DNA of 46,171 nucleotides from Porticoccaceae bacterium (GTDB lineage Bacteria; Pseudomonadota; Gammaproteobacteria; Pseudomonadales; Porticoccaceae): positions 1 to 46,171 of the forward strand of contig JAHEGD010000004.1 in assembly GCA_024639885.1 (NCBI GenBank), in the 5' to 3' direction. Positions 8,775-17,410 of the stretch are shown in pieces. Made by a program: the position numbers and the translations under genes. Below the pieces are notes generated by a model. That model did no database searches. It was not told where the DNA came from and was given only the letters and a program-made list of their open reading frames with translations. Numbering within the stretch: position 1 is the stretch's first letter; the number at the start of each line of letters is the position of its first letter.

Positions 8775-11225
8775 TCAGTAGCGCCACCACGGCGCCCAGC
8801 CACCGCGCCCGGTGGCCACGCTGAGTTGGCCGTGCTGGTCCCACGCGAATATTACCGCACCCTGTTCGGCGCTATTTAACAGGGTGCTGGCGTGGTGCTG
8901 GTAGCGGGCCACAACCGTCGGGTGGGGGTGGCCAAAATGATGATTCCAGCCCGCCGAAAACACGGTGTAGCGCGGTTTCAGCGCCGCGACTAGCGGCTCG
9001 CTGGAGGAGCTCTTACTGCCGTGATGGGGCGCCACCAGCACCGTCGCGGGCGCGTCGAGCTGGCCACTGGCGAGCAGGCGCCGCTCGCCGGCGCGCTCGA
9101 TATCGCCCGGCAGCAGCAGCCGTAAGCCGCGCCAGCTAACCCACAGCAGGCAGGAGTTATCGTTGCGGCTGCCGGCGCCGCGGCTGGCTAGGGTCGCCAG
9201 CACTACCTCGCCCCACCGCCAGCGCTGGGCGGTCTGACAGCGCGTGGCCGGGCTGCCGGCTGCCAGCTCGTCGGGCAGCATCGGCTGGGTCTCTGGAAAG
9301 GCGGCAAGCAAGCTCGCGTAGCCGCCGGAGTGGTCGTTGTCGGCGTGGCTGATCAGCAGCCGGTCCAGCGCTGTATAGCCCCGCCGCTGCAGATAGGGCA
9401 GTACCACCGCCCTGCCCATATCGAACAGATCGCTGTAGCGGGCACCGCTGTCGTAGACCAGCACCCGGCCGCCCGCCTCAACTACCGCGGCCAGCCCTTG
9501 GCCGACATCCAACACCGTTAAACGCAGCGCCGGCCGCTGCGGGCCGAGCGCCAGCAACACTATCAAGGGTGCCACTAACAGCACCCGCAGCGCTCTGGTC
9601 AGCAGTGCCCGCGGTGCGATCAGCGCCAGCCAAGCCAGCACTAGCGCCAGCCACGCCGGGCTGTCGATCTGCTCTAGCGGTAGCAGTAACGGCTCGGCTT
9701 GGAGCCGTTCGATCAGCCAGCTGAGCGGCGTGGCGATACTGCCGGGCAGCTGCCAGAGCGGCTGTGCCAGCGCCCCCAGCAGCAGCGTTGCCGCCACCGC
9801 TAACAGGCAGACCGGCACCAACAGCAGCGTCACCCACGGTACCGCGACCAAATTTACCACCACCCCCAGCCACGACAGCTTGCCAACTACCGCCAGCAGC
9901 AGCGGCGCCATACCCAGCGTCAGGTAGCCCTGCACACGCAGCAGCTCGCCAAACCAGCGCCGGCCGCGCGCTGCTGGCGCCGACTCGAACGGGGCGGCGG
10001 CGATCGCGGTGCGCGGCACCAGCGCCACGAGCAGCAGCGTGACGGCGCCGATCGAGAGCCAGAAACTGCCACTGATCACCGCCAGCGGATCGACAATAGC
10101 GATCGTCAACACCACCCGCACCAGCAGTGCCAGCGGTGCCCAGCTGCGCCGCCGCCAAGCCGCCCAGCTCACCCATAGCAGTGCGACCAGCGCCCGTTGC
10201 GCCGGCAGCTGTGCGCCCGACAGCAGCGTATAGAGCAGCCCACACCCGACCGCCACCGCCGGCGCCAGGCCAGTAATCGCAACCACTGTAGACTGCTCGC
10301 GGCCGCGGTAGGCGCTCCAGCCAGCCAGCACCGCAGCCAGCCAACGCCCCAACCACCAGCCGATCGCACCGACAATGCCGACATGCAACCCGGAGATCAC
10401 TACCAGATGAATAATCCCCAAGCTCACTAGCCGCTCCCGCCAGGGCGCCAGGCTGGCCTTGTCGCCAACCGCCAGTGCCTGCAACAGCGCCGCCGGCAGT
10501 GCCGGTAGGCCGGCGCCATCGATAGCGGCGATGACCGCTTCGCGCTGTGCTGCGAGCGCGCCGGCCAAGCGGCTAGCCAGACTCAGCGATGAGCGCTGCG
10601 GCGGCACCATCGGCAGCTCGGCGCGGATATAGCCAGTCGCGGCATAGCCCTGGCTAAGCAGCCAGCCGCGGTAGTTAAACAGCCCGGGGTTGGCCAGCCC
10701 ACGCGGGCTGCGCAGCGTCGCCACCACCGCCAGCGGCTGGCCGGCGCGCAGTGCGTCGGCGCCTACCGCGGCTACCCACTGAGCGCTGTCGCGGCGGTAG
10801 AGCCGCAGCCGCACCTTGCGCGGCACCGCCGGCAGTTGCGCCGCCTGCGGGTCGGGCGGGTGGCGCGCGGTGCGCTCGGCGAGCAGGTCAAATTGCCAGT
10901 AGTCGTCGCTGGCCGCCACCGGCGAGACAATCATACCCACCAGCTGCAGCTTATCGCGGTCCCACTGCGCCGGTAGCAGTGCGCGCTCGACACTGTTGGC
11001 CACCCACACCCCCCAGCAGACACCGACGATTAGCGCCGCCAACCAGCGCCCATTGCCGCCCGCCCAGCGCGTCAGACCGAGCGCTAGCAGTGCCGCCACC
11101 GCCAGCCAGCCGTTGGCCGGCAGGCTCGGCCACAGCGCCAGCGAGAAGATCCCGGCTGTGCTGGCCAACGCCCGCGCTGCTGAACTGTCCAACTTGCTCA
11201 CCACTCTACCGTCGCCCCCAACCAT
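8775..11225 (-). CDS. comEC: DNA internalization competence protein ComEC/Rec2
   Basis: ComEC forms the inner-membrane channel for single-stranded DNA uptake during natural transformation. The protein has an N-terminal soluble segment between early membrane helices, a multi-helix competence domain, and a C-terminal metallo-beta-lactamase-like domain with HxDxDH as SHADNDHSG (near residue 624) and APHHGSKSSSS. It appears full length (about 816 residues). The reading frame stays open to a start at 11363, but that would overlap the divergent flavoprotein gene, so I prefer ATG 11225; GTG codons about 20 bases further in are alternatives. comEC upstream of msbA-lpxK is an arrangement also found in enteric relatives (ycaI-msbA-lpxK). 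Its presence suggests transformability, but pilus genes lie outside this window. Confidence 0.92.
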   Translation of the reverse strand: MVGGDGRVVSKLDSSAARALASTAGIFSLALWPSLPANGWLAVAALLALGLTRWAGGNGRWLAALIVGVCWGVWVANSVERALLPAQWDRDKLQLVGMIVSPVAASDDYWQFDLLAERTARHPPDPQAAQLPAVPRKVRLRLYRRDSAQWVAAVGADALRAGQPLAVVATLRSPRGLANPGLFNYRGWLLSQGYAATGYIRAELPMVPPQRSSLSLASRLAGALAAQREAVIAAIDGAGLPALPAALLQALAVGDKASLAPWRERLVSLGIIHLVVISGLHVGIVGAIGWWLGRWLAAVLAGWSAYRGREQSTVVAITGLAPAVAVGCGLLYTLLSGAQLPAQRALVALLWVSWAAWRRRSWAPLALLVRVVLTIAIVDPLAVISGSFWLSIGAVTLLLVALVPRTAIAAAPFESAPAARGRRWFGELLRVQGYLTLGMAPLLLAVVGKLSWLGVVVNLVAVPWVTLLLVPVCLLAVAATLLLGALAQPLWQLPGSIATPLSWLIERLQAEPLLLPLEQIDSPAWLALVLAWLALIAPRALLTRALRVLLVAPLIVLLALGPQRPALRLTVLDVGQGLAAVVEAGGRVLVYDSGARYSDLFDMGRAVVLPYLQRRGYTALDRLLISHADNDHSGGYASLLAAFPETQPMLPDELAAGSPATRCQTAQRWRWGEVVLATLASRGAGSRNDNSCLLWVSWRGLRLLLPGDIERAGERRLLASGQLDAPATVLVAPHHGSKSSSSEPLVAALKPRYTVFSAGWNHHFGHPHPTVVARYQHHASTLLNSAEQGAVIFAWDQHGQLSVATGRGGWAPWWRY

Positions 11226-11321
11226 CGCCCACTCGCCCCACCGCCGCCGTGAATCGGCTAAACTGGCGACCTGTAGGTAGCATAGCTGGCGGCAAAAAAA
11301 GCGCCGGTCAACGGAGGGGCA

Positions 11322-11777
11322 GTGCAGCAGATTGGCATCATCTATCACTCGCAGAGCGGCCATGCACTGGCACTGGCGCGCGCCGCTGCCGACGGGGTGA
11401 GCGCCAACAGTGCACTCTCGGTGCAGCTCTATCCGGCGCTGCAGAGCGGTCTAGAGGCGCTGGTCGACAGCGCCGCAGTGATCTTTGCCACCCCGGAGAA
11501 CTTCGGCACCATCAGCGGTGGGCTCAAGGACTTTTTTGACCGCACCTATTACCCCGCCGAGCCACTCAAACTGAACAAGCCCTACGGGCTGCTGGTGTCG
11601 GCCGGCAATGACGGCCGCGGTGCAGTGCGCGATGTCGAGCGGATCGCCACGGGTTACCCGCTGCGCAAAGTCGCCGAGGCGGTTATAGTGCGCGGGGAGA
11701 TCACCGAGCGGGCCATCGAACAGGCCCGCGAGCTCGGCGGGGCCGTCGCCTGTGGTGTCGAGCTAGGGATCTTTTAA
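11322..11777 (+). CDS. Flavodoxin-fold NAD(P)H-dependent oxidoreductase-like protein
   Basis: This small flavoprotein of 151 residues starts at GTG, chosen for the strong GGAGG four bases upstream. It has a flavodoxin-like phosphate loop (IIYHSQSGHALALA, residues 6-19) and the ATPENFGTISGGLKDFFDR segment typical of flavodoxin/NADPH-FMN reductase folds. No substrate can be inferred. It is divergent from comEC, and the patatin-like gene follows closely downstream, so the two are probably cotranscribed. Confidence 0.75.
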   Translation: MQQIGIIYHSQSGHALALARAAADGVSANSALSVQLYPALQSGLEALVDSAAVIFATPENFGTISGGLKDFFDRTYYPAEPLKLNKPYGLLVSAGNDGRGAVRDVERIATGYPLRKVAEAVIVRGEITERAIEQARELGGAVACGVELGIF

Positions 11778-11816
11778 TGGCCGCCGGCCGCGCTTACCGT
11801 CACGGAGTTGTCGCAT

Positions 11817-12983
11817 TTGTTTAATAAAGAAGAGCCCAGCACGACAGGCTTGATCCTGACCGGCGGCGGCGCCCGCGCCGCCTACCAAGTCGGTGTGTTA
11901 AAGGGCATCGCCAGCATTCTGCCGCGCACCGTCTACAATCCTTTCCCGGTCATCTGCGGCACCTCAGCGGGGGCGATCAACGCCCTGACCCTAGCCGGCC
12001 GGGCCGGCCCGCTGCGGCTGCGCACCCGCAAGCTAGAGACAATTTGGTCCAACCTGACCGCCGAGCAGGTTTACCGCACCGATGCGCTCGGGGTGGTTAA
12101 AAACAGCCTTAAGGTGGCGCTGTCGCTGTTTCACAGCGGTTACGGTGTCGGCAAACCGGTCTCGCTGCTCGACAATAGCCCGCTGCGCGACATGCTCAGC
12201 CGGCTGATTCGCTTTGACCACCTGCAGGCGGCGATTGACGCCGGCGACCTGAAGGCGGTCGCGCTGACCGCGATGAGCTACGAGAGCGGCAAGTCGATCG
12301 CGTTCTTCCAGGCCGATGAGAGTGTCCAGCCGTGGCAGCGGGCGCGCCGCCACGGGGTCCGCGCCGAACTCGGCGTCGACCACCTAATGGCCTCGGCAGC
12401 GATCCCCAGCCTATTTCCTGCGGTGCGTGTCGATGGCCGTTTTTACGGCGACGGCGCGCTGCGCCAACACAAACCGATCAGCCCGGCGCTGCACTTGGGG
12501 GCCAACCGGCTGTTGATTATCGGCGTCAGCAACCCGCCGATGATTGAACTGCCCGAGCCCGGCGAGGTGCACTCGCCGTCGGTGGCGAAAATTGTCGGCC
12601 ATATGCTCAACAGTGCGTTTTTAGACTCGATGGAGAGCGACCTGGAGACTATGCGCACCATTAACCAGCTGGTCGGCGCGCTCACAGACCGCCAGCGCCG
12701 CGAGCAGAACATCGGCCACCTGCGCGCCATTGAGACGCTGGCGATCACTCCCAGTGCCGATATCGATGCGATCGCCGAGCGCCACATTGGCGAACTGCCG
12801 CGCAGTATCCGCGCGTTCTTGAGCGTGACCGGCGCGACCGGCCGCGGCGGTGGCACCAGTGCCACCAGCTACCTGCTGTTTGAGCCCAACTTCTGCCGGG
12901 CGCTGATCGCTCTGGGCGAGCGCGATGCGCTGGCCAAGCGGGCCGCGGTGCAGGACTTTTTTCGGCTGCCGAGCGCCAGTTAG
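11817..12983 (+). CDS. Patatin-like phospholipase family protein
   Basis: Patatin-like proteins are acyl hydrolases using a Ser-Asp dyad. The oxyanion-hole loop GGGARAAY begins near residue 16, the nucleophile elbow is GTSAG with S50, and the DGA motif has D212. No signal peptide is seen, so it is probably cytosolic or membrane-associated. The product is 388 residues from TTG 11817, which I prefer because CGGAG lies nine bases upstream; TTG 11808 is in frame but abuts that same CGGAG. There is no in-frame ATG upstream of the motif region. The C-terminal third (ending near FEPNFCRALIALG) is conserved in a bacterial subgroup of unknown substrate. A bidirectional terminator follows. Confidence 0.85.
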   Translation: MFNKEEPSTTGLILTGGGARAAYQVGVLKGIASILPRTVYNPFPVICGTSAGAINALTLAGRAGPLRLRTRKLETIWSNLTAEQVYRTDALGVVKNSLKVALSLFHSGYGVGKPVSLLDNSPLRDMLSRLIRFDHLQAAIDAGDLKAVALTAMSYESGKSIAFFQADESVQPWQRARRHGVRAELGVDHLMASAAIPSLFPAVRVDGRFYGDGALRQHKPISPALHLGANRLLIIGVSNPPMIELPEPGEVHSPSVAKIVGHMLNSAFLDSMESDLETMRTINQLVGALTDRQRREQNIGHLRAIETLAITPSADIDAIAERHIGELPRSIRAFLSVTGATGRGGGTSATSYLLFEPNFCRALIALGERDALAKRAAVQDFFRLPSAS

Positions 12984-12998
12984 CTAACTAGCGGCCAT

Positions 12999-13030
12999 AA
13001 AAAAACGCAGCCGACTGGGCTGCGTTTTTT
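12999..13030. terminator. Bidirectional intrinsic terminator
   Basis: A perfect 7-bp stem CGCAGCC/GGCTGCG (13006-13012 and 13018-13024) with a 5-nt loop is flanked by seven A on the left and six T on the right. It can end the patatin transcript on the plus strand and the tRNA-Glu/tRNA-Gly transcript on the minus strand. Confidence 0.9.
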
Positions 13031-13033
13031 ATT

Positions 13034-13109
13034 TGGAGCGGGAAACCGGGTTCGAACCGGCGACCTCAACCTTGGCAAGGTTGCGCTCTACCAACTGAGC
13101 TATTCCCGC
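13034..13109 (-). tRNA. tRNA-Gly (anticodon GCC)
   Basis: The gene is 76 nt with encoded CCA (13034-13036). The acceptor GCGGGAA pairs with TTCCCGC, the anticodon loop is TTGCCAA, and the T-loop is GGTTCGAACCC. It lies downstream of tRNA-Glu in one transcript. This is the isoacceptor that E. coli carries (glyW) beside cysT and leuZ after pgsA; here it is paired with tRNA-Glu instead. Confidence 0.97.
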
Positions 13110-13150
13110 GAGCAGCGCTGTTTAAGAGAGCAAACAACACCGATTTAAAA

Positions 13151-13226
13151 TGGCGTCCCGTAGGGGAGTCGAACCCCTGTTACCGCCGTGAAAGGGCGGT
13201 GTCCTAGGCCTCTAGACGAACGGGAC
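13151..13226 (-). tRNA. tRNA-Glu (anticodon TTC)
   Basis: The gene is 76 nt with encoded CCA (13151-13153). The acceptor GTCCCGT pairs with ACGGGAC, the anticodon loop is CTTTCAC, and the sequence is very close to E. coli tRNA-Glu. It is the first gene of a Glu-Gly pair separated by about 41 bp. Confidence 0.97.
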
Positions 13227-13247
13227 GTGTCTGGCTAAGTGGCGCGC

Positions 13248-13276
13248 ATTTTAGGAAGGCACCCCACCGCTGTCAA
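13248..13276 (-). promoter_or_regulatory. Strong sigma70 promoter for tRNA-Glu/tRNA-Gly
   Basis: On the minus strand a perfect TTGACA (13276-13271), a 17-bp spacer and TAAAAT (13253-13248) precede tRNA-Glu. The discriminator after the -10 is GCGCGCC, the GC-rich type found at growth-rate and ppGpp-controlled stable RNA promoters. A run of seven A (13296-13290 read on the minus strand) lies upstream of the -35 and may act as an UP-like element. The predicted start is near 13241, about 15 nt before the mature tRNA. Confidence 0.85.
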
Positions 13277-13343
13277 GCGCGCGGCGGGGTTTTTTTCACT
13301 TATTGACGATTTGGCCAGCGCGCAGCCGCCGCGCCGATAACGA

Positions 13344-13374
13344 TTACCACCCCGCTCGGCGATTTCGCTACAAT
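13344..13374 (+). promoter_or_regulatory. Possible promoter for alaA
   Basis: A good -10 hexamer TACAAT (13369-13374) lies 54 bp before the alaA start. The best -35 is only TTACCA (13344-13349) at a long 19-bp spacing, so this is a weak prediction. Confidence 0.3.
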
Positions 13375-13427
13375 GCACACCCATTGCGGTGCACTGTCGC
13401 ACCGCAGCCAGTTTCAAGAGGAACACC

Positions 13428-14660
13428 ATGAGCAGTCCATCGAGCCAAGAGCTGCGCAAGTCCGACAAGTTGCGCGGGGTCTGTTACGACATCCGCGGGC
13501 CGGTTCTCGACTACGCCAACAAGCTTGAAGACGAAGGTCAAAAGATCCTCAAGCTGAACATCGGCAACCCGGCGCCGTTTGGCTTTCACGCCCCCGACGA
13601 GATTATCCGCGACGTCATCTACAACTTGCGCGATGCCGAGGGCTACTCGCACAGTAAAGGGCTGTTTGCGGCCCGCAAGGCGGTCGTGCACCGCTGTCAG
13701 TCAGACGGCCTGCTCAACACCGACATCAATGATGTGATTATGGGCAACGGCGTCAGCGAGCTGATCGTGATGGCGATGCAGGCGCTGCTCAACGCCGGCG
13801 ACGAAGTCTTGGTGCCGGCCCCCGACTACCCCCTGTGGACTGCCGCCTCGTCTCTGGCTGGCGGCCAGCCGGTCCACTACCTGTGCGACGAGCAGAGCGG
13901 CTGGCAGCCCGATATCGCCGATATCGAGGCGAAGATCACCCCGCGCACCCGCGCCATCGTGGTGATCAACCCGAACAACCCGACCGGTGCGGTCTACACT
14001 CGCCAGAACCTTGAGGCGATTGTTGCGCTCGCCGAGCAGCACAACCTGGTGGTGTTGGCCGATGAGATTTACGACCGCATTCTCTACGACGACGCCATCC
14101 ACGTGCCGCTCGCCAGCCTGGTAAAAAAGGTGCTCTGCATCACTTTTAACGGACTCTCTAAAACCTACCGGTTGGCCGGCTTTCGCTCTGGCTGGATGAT
14201 CATGAGCGGTAACAAAGAGTACGCCAAAAGCTATATCGAAGGGCTCGAGATGCTCGCCTCGATGCGGCTCTGTGCCAACGTGCCGGCGATGCTGGCGGTG
14301 CAGACAGCACTGGGCGGCTACCAGAGCATTAAAGACCTGATCACCCCCGGCGGACGGCTCTATCAGCAGCGCGAGCTCGCCCACCGGTTGATCACCGAGA
14401 TCCCCGGGGTCAGCTGCGTCAAGCCGCAAGCGGCGATGTACCTGTTTCCCAAACTCGACCCCGAGGTCTACCCGATCGCCGACGACCAGCAGTTTGTGCT
14501 CGACCTACTCAAGCAGGAGCGCATGCTGTTGGTACAGGGCTCGGCATTTAACTGGCCGGACACCCAGCACCTGCGGATTGTCTTTCTACCCGACGAAGAG
14601 CACCTGCGTACCGCAATCGGCCGGCTCGGCGATTTTCTCGGCCGGCTGCGCGGCCGCTAA
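13428..14660 (+). CDS. alaA: Glutamate-pyruvate aminotransferase (alanine aminotransferase)
   Basis: AlaA is a PLP enzyme interconverting glutamate + pyruvate with 2-oxoglutarate + alanine. The sequence follows E. coli AlaA (YfbQ) closely throughout: VCYDIRGPV near the N-terminus, LNIGNPAPFGF, the INPNNPTGAVY aspartate-aminotransferase segment, and the Schiff-base lysine K245 in NGLSKTYR. The ATG at 13428 has AAGAGGA about six bases upstream; the frame is open further 5' but lacks a better start. The product is 410 residues. Its stop codon overlaps that of the convergent pdxB by 2 bp. Confidence 0.95.
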   Translation: MSSPSSQELRKSDKLRGVCYDIRGPVLDYANKLEDEGQKILKLNIGNPAPFGFHAPDEIIRDVIYNLRDAEGYSHSKGLFAARKAVVHRCQSDGLLNTDINDVIMGNGVSELIVMAMQALLNAGDEVLVPAPDYPLWTAASSLAGGQPVHYLCDEQSGWQPDIADIEAKITPRTRAIVVINPNNPTGAVYTRQNLEAIVALAEQHNLVVLADEIYDRILYDDAIHVPLASLVKKVLCITFNGLSKTYRLAGFRSGWMIMSGNKEYAKSYIEGLEMLASMRLCANVPAMLAVQTALGGYQSIKDLITPGGRLYQQRELAHRLITEIPGVSCVKPQAAMYLFPKLDPEVYPIADDQQFVLDLLKQERMLLVQGSAFNWPDTQHLRIVFLPDEEHLRTAIGRLGDFLGRLRGR

Positions 14661-15778
14661 CCCTCTGTGACCGTAAAGCCGACCGCTGCCAGTGCCGTGC
14701 GCAGCGCCGGCTGGCGGCTGGTTACCGCGTAGTGGTCAAACTCTAACCGCGCCGGGTAGTCGCGGCGCAGCCGGTCAAAGGCCGCCGCGCGCTCCGCTGG
14801 GCCGCGGCAACTGGCCAGCGCCGCGCGCAACCGGCGGTCGTCTCGGCGCGGATCGTAACTGGCGATAATCGCCGCATTTAAATCGTCAACCTCGCCGAGC
14901 GCCAGCGGCGCTGGGCGCTGCTCGTTGTGCCTGCCAACCGCCAGACCGAGATGGCGGTAGAGCGCCTTCGCCACCATCGCACTGCCGTTGCTGCGCCCCT
15001 GATCGCTGTAACCGGCGATGTGCGGGGTGGCCAGCGCCACCCGCGCCAGCAGCTCGCTATCGATCTGCGGCTCGCCCTCCCAGACGTCCAGCGCAGTGGT
15101 CAGCGCCGCACCGCTGCTGAGCCAAGCGAGCAGTGCGCGGTTGTCGACCACCCCGCCGCGGCCGGCGTTGAGCAGCAGCGCGCCACTGGGCAGCGCAGCC
15201 AGCTCGGCGGCGCCGATCAGGTGGTGGGTTGGGTGGCAGCCGCCGGTGGTCAGCGGCGCGTGCAGCAGCACAATGTCGCAGCCGAGCAGCGCCTCGAGCC
15301 CGACCAGTGGCTGGCCGCAGTCGGCCTGGTCCAAGAACGGGTCACAGACCACCACCGCCGCCCCCAGTGCGGCCAGTTGGGCGGCAACCCGCGAGCCGAC
15401 GTTGCCACCGCCGAGCACGCCGATGCGCGCGCTGCGCCAGCCCGGCCGCAGCACCGCCAGCGCGGCCAGATCGTACTGCACCACACTGGCGGCATTGCAG
15501 CCGGGCGCATGGGCGAAAGCGATCTGGCGGCTGGCCAAGTAGTCGCGGTCGATGTGGTCGGTGCCGATAGTGGCCGAGCCGACAAACTGCACCGGGCTGG
15601 CCGCCAGCAGCGCGGCGTCGACGCTGGTCACCGAGCGCACCAGCAGGATGTCGCAGTCGCGCAGGTGGTCGGCGCTAATAGCGCGGCCGGGTAGCGCGGT
15701 GATGTTGCCGCAGCCGCCAAACAGCCGCTGCAAATTGGGCATGTTCTCGTCGGCGACGATAGAGAGCGGCCGGCTCAC
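14657..15778 (-). CDS. pdxB: Erythronate-4-phosphate dehydrogenase
   Basis: PdxB oxidises 4-phosphoerythronate in the DXP-dependent pyridoxal 5'-phosphate pathway. The 373-residue product (E. coli 378) begins IVADENMPN, has the NAD-binding GVLGGGNVGSR, the LNAGRGGVVD loop and the TPHIAGYS catalytic-His segment of the D-2-hydroxyacid dehydrogenase superfamily, plus the PdxB C-terminal dimerisation region. It starts with GTG overlapping the epmC stop (GTGA). PLP made through this pathway is the cofactor of the adjacent AlaA, though the genes are convergent and not cotranscribed. Confidence 0.96.
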   Translation of the reverse strand: MSRPLSIVADENMPNLQRLFGGCGNITALPGRAISADHLRDCDILLVRSVTSVDAALLAASPVQFVGSATIGTDHIDRDYLASRQIAFAHAPGCNAASVVQYDLAALAVLRPGWRSARIGVLGGGNVGSRVAAQLAALGAAVVVCDPFLDQADCGQPLVGLEALLGCDIVLLHAPLTTGGCHPTHHLIGAAELAALPSGALLLNAGRGGVVDNRALLAWLSSGAALTTALDVWEGEPQIDSELLARVALATPHIAGYSDQGRSNGSAMVAKALYRHLGLAVGRHNEQRPAPLALGEVDDLNAAIIASYDPRRDDRRLRAALASCRGPAERAAAFDRLRRDYPARLEFDHYAVTSRQPALRTALAAVGFTVTEG

Positions 15779-16356
15779 GCGGCGCTCCGCTCGCCACCGG
15801 CCAACAACGCGGCCAGCGAGTAGCTGGCCGGGCTAAACAGCAGTGCGGGATCAAGCTTGGCCGCCGCCGCGTTGAGCGCCGCGGCAAATTGGGCGGCGCG
15901 GGTCGGCAGGGTGTCGCTTGCCAGCCAGCCCTGCAGGCGCGCCAGCACCGCTTCGGCAAACGGCTGTGGCGGCCGGTTGTCGACCGCGAAGTTGTCGACA
16001 CTGAGCTGAAAGTCGCGGCCGCAGGCCCGCGAGAACAGCCACTCGAGCGCCTGCGGAGCGACCTCGACCGACTCGAACTGGCGCTGCAGCTCGGCACTGC
16101 GCTCGCCGGGCTGGTACCAGTAACCAAAATCGTCGCGGCGCCGGCGCGCCGTGCCGGCGATAGTCCAGTGGGCGATCTCGTGGAGTGCGCTGGCCGGGTA
16201 GTCGGCGCGGTAGTAGAGCTGGTGGTGCGGTTGGGCGGCGCTGGCGGCGCGATAGAACGGCTCGTCAACGCCGCCGATCAGGCGGGTCTGGTAGGCGTCG
16301 CCGAACAGCGCCGCGAAGGTCTGCTCGATGATCGCCAACTGGCGACTGTCATCCAC
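15775..16356 (-). CDS. epmC: Elongation factor P hydroxylase
   Basis: EpmC (YfcM) hydroxylates the beta-lysylated lysine of EF-P. The 193-residue product matches E. coli EpmC along its length: TRLIGGVDEP, the metal-binding HEIAHW (H59, E60, H63), FGYWYQP, and VEVAPQALEWLF. The start is a GTG with no strong Shine-Dalgarno, 22 bp after accA, so it probably depends on readthrough from accA. The EF-P gene and the EpmA/EpmB enzymes are not in this window. Confidence 0.93.
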   Translation of the reverse strand: MDDSRQLAIIEQTFAALFGDAYQTRLIGGVDEPFYRAASAAQPHHQLYYRADYPASALHEIAHWTIAGTARRRRDDFGYWYQPGERSAELQRQFESVEVAPQALEWLFSRACGRDFQLSVDNFAVDNRPPQPFAEAVLARLQGWLASDTLPTRAAQFAAALNAAAAKLDPALLFSPASYSLAALLAGGERSAA

Positions 16357-16378
16357 GGCGCGCCCGGCCCTGCGCCGA

Positions 16379-17332
16379 TTAAGCGGGCCGGCCGTAGTTC
16401 ATCAGCCGCTCAAAGCGGTTCTGTAGCAGCGTCTCCAGCGGTAGCGCAGAGAGCTGGTCGAGCTGCTCTGAGAGGGTCGCTTTGAGCGTCGCCGCCATCG
16501 TCTCGATGTCGCGGTGGGCGCCGCCGAGCGGCTCGGCGATGGTCTGGTCGACAATACCGAGTTTTTCGAGGTTGTCTGAGGTGACCCCCATCGCCTCGGC
16601 GGCATCCGGGGCTTTGTCGCTAGTCTTCCAGATAATGTTGGCGCAGCCCTCGGGCGAGATCACAAAGTAGGTGGCGTACTGCAGCATATTGATGCGGTCG
16701 CCGACCCCGATCGCCAGCGCGCCGCCGGAGCTGCCCTCGCCGATCACGGTGCAGATAATCGGTGTCTTGAGCCGCGACATCACCGCCAAGTTGCGGGCGA
16801 TCGCCTCGGAGATGTTGCGCTCTTCAGAGTCGATGCCCGGGTAAGCACCGGGGGTGTCGATCAGGGTGAACACCGGCATATTAAAGCGCTCGGCCATCTC
16901 CATCAGCCGCAGCGCTTTGCGGTAGCCTTCGGGCTTGGGCATACCGAAGTTGCGTTTGACCTTCTCGGTGACGCCGCGGCCCTTCTCTTCGCCGATCACC
17001 ACCACCGGGCGGCCGTTCAGCCGCGCCACACCACCGACAATCGCCTGGTCGTCGCCAAAGTGGCGGTCGCCGTGCAGCTCGTCCCAGTCGTCAAAGACCC
17101 GGGTAATGTAGTCGAGCGCATAGGGGCGCTGCGGGTGACGGGCAACCTGTACCACCTGCCAGGCCGACAGCTTGGCGTAGATCGATCCGGTTAATTTAGT
17201 CGATTTCTCACGGAGCCTGGCGACCTCTTCGGCGATATTGAGCTTGTTGTCGCTCCCGACCAGCTGCAGCTCTTCGATTTTGGCTTCGAGGTCGGCGATC
17301 GGCTGTTCAAAAGCGAGGTAGTTGAGATTCAT
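16379..17332 (-). CDS. accA: Acetyl-CoA carboxylase carboxyltransferase subunit alpha
   Basis: AccA pairs with AccD to transfer the carboxyl group from biotin to acetyl-CoA, the first committed step of fatty acid synthesis. The 317-residue product (E. coli 319) begins [16 protein letters not shown] and contains [15 protein letters not shown] and [15 protein letters not shown], the acyl-CoA/oxyanion region. It lies 78 bp downstream of dnaE, the conserved dnaE-accA pair. E. coli has ldcC and tilS beyond accA; here epmC and pdxB follow. Confidence 0.98.
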   Translation of the reverse strand: MNLNYLAFEQPIADLEAKIEELQLVGSDNKLNIAEEVARLREKSTKLTGSIYAKLSAWQVVQVARHPQRPYALDYITRVFDDWDELHGDRHFGDDQAIVGGVARLNGRPVVVIGEEKGRGVTEKVKRNFGMPKPEGYRKALRLMEMAERFNMPVFTLIDTPGAYPGIDSEERNISEAIARNLAVMSRLKTPIICTVIGEGSSGGALAIGVGDRINMLQYATYFVISPEGCANIIWKTSDKAPDAAEAMGVTSDNLEKLGIVDQTIAEPLGGAHRDIETMAATLKATLSEQLDQLSALPLETLLQNRFERLMNYGRPA

Positions 17333-17410
17333 CGTGATCCATTCTCTTGTTGGTCAACTCTGGCCGCCATTCTAACACCGACCGCCGCGGTTGGCTCTGC
17401 CGGCGGCGAT

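Noticed and set aside
13262-13296. Hairpin followed by seven T on the plus strand, resembling a terminator
   Set aside because: The stem has an A-C mismatch and no plus-strand transcript clearly needs ending there; the same bases form the -35 and upstream A-tract of the tRNA-Glu promoter on the minus strand.
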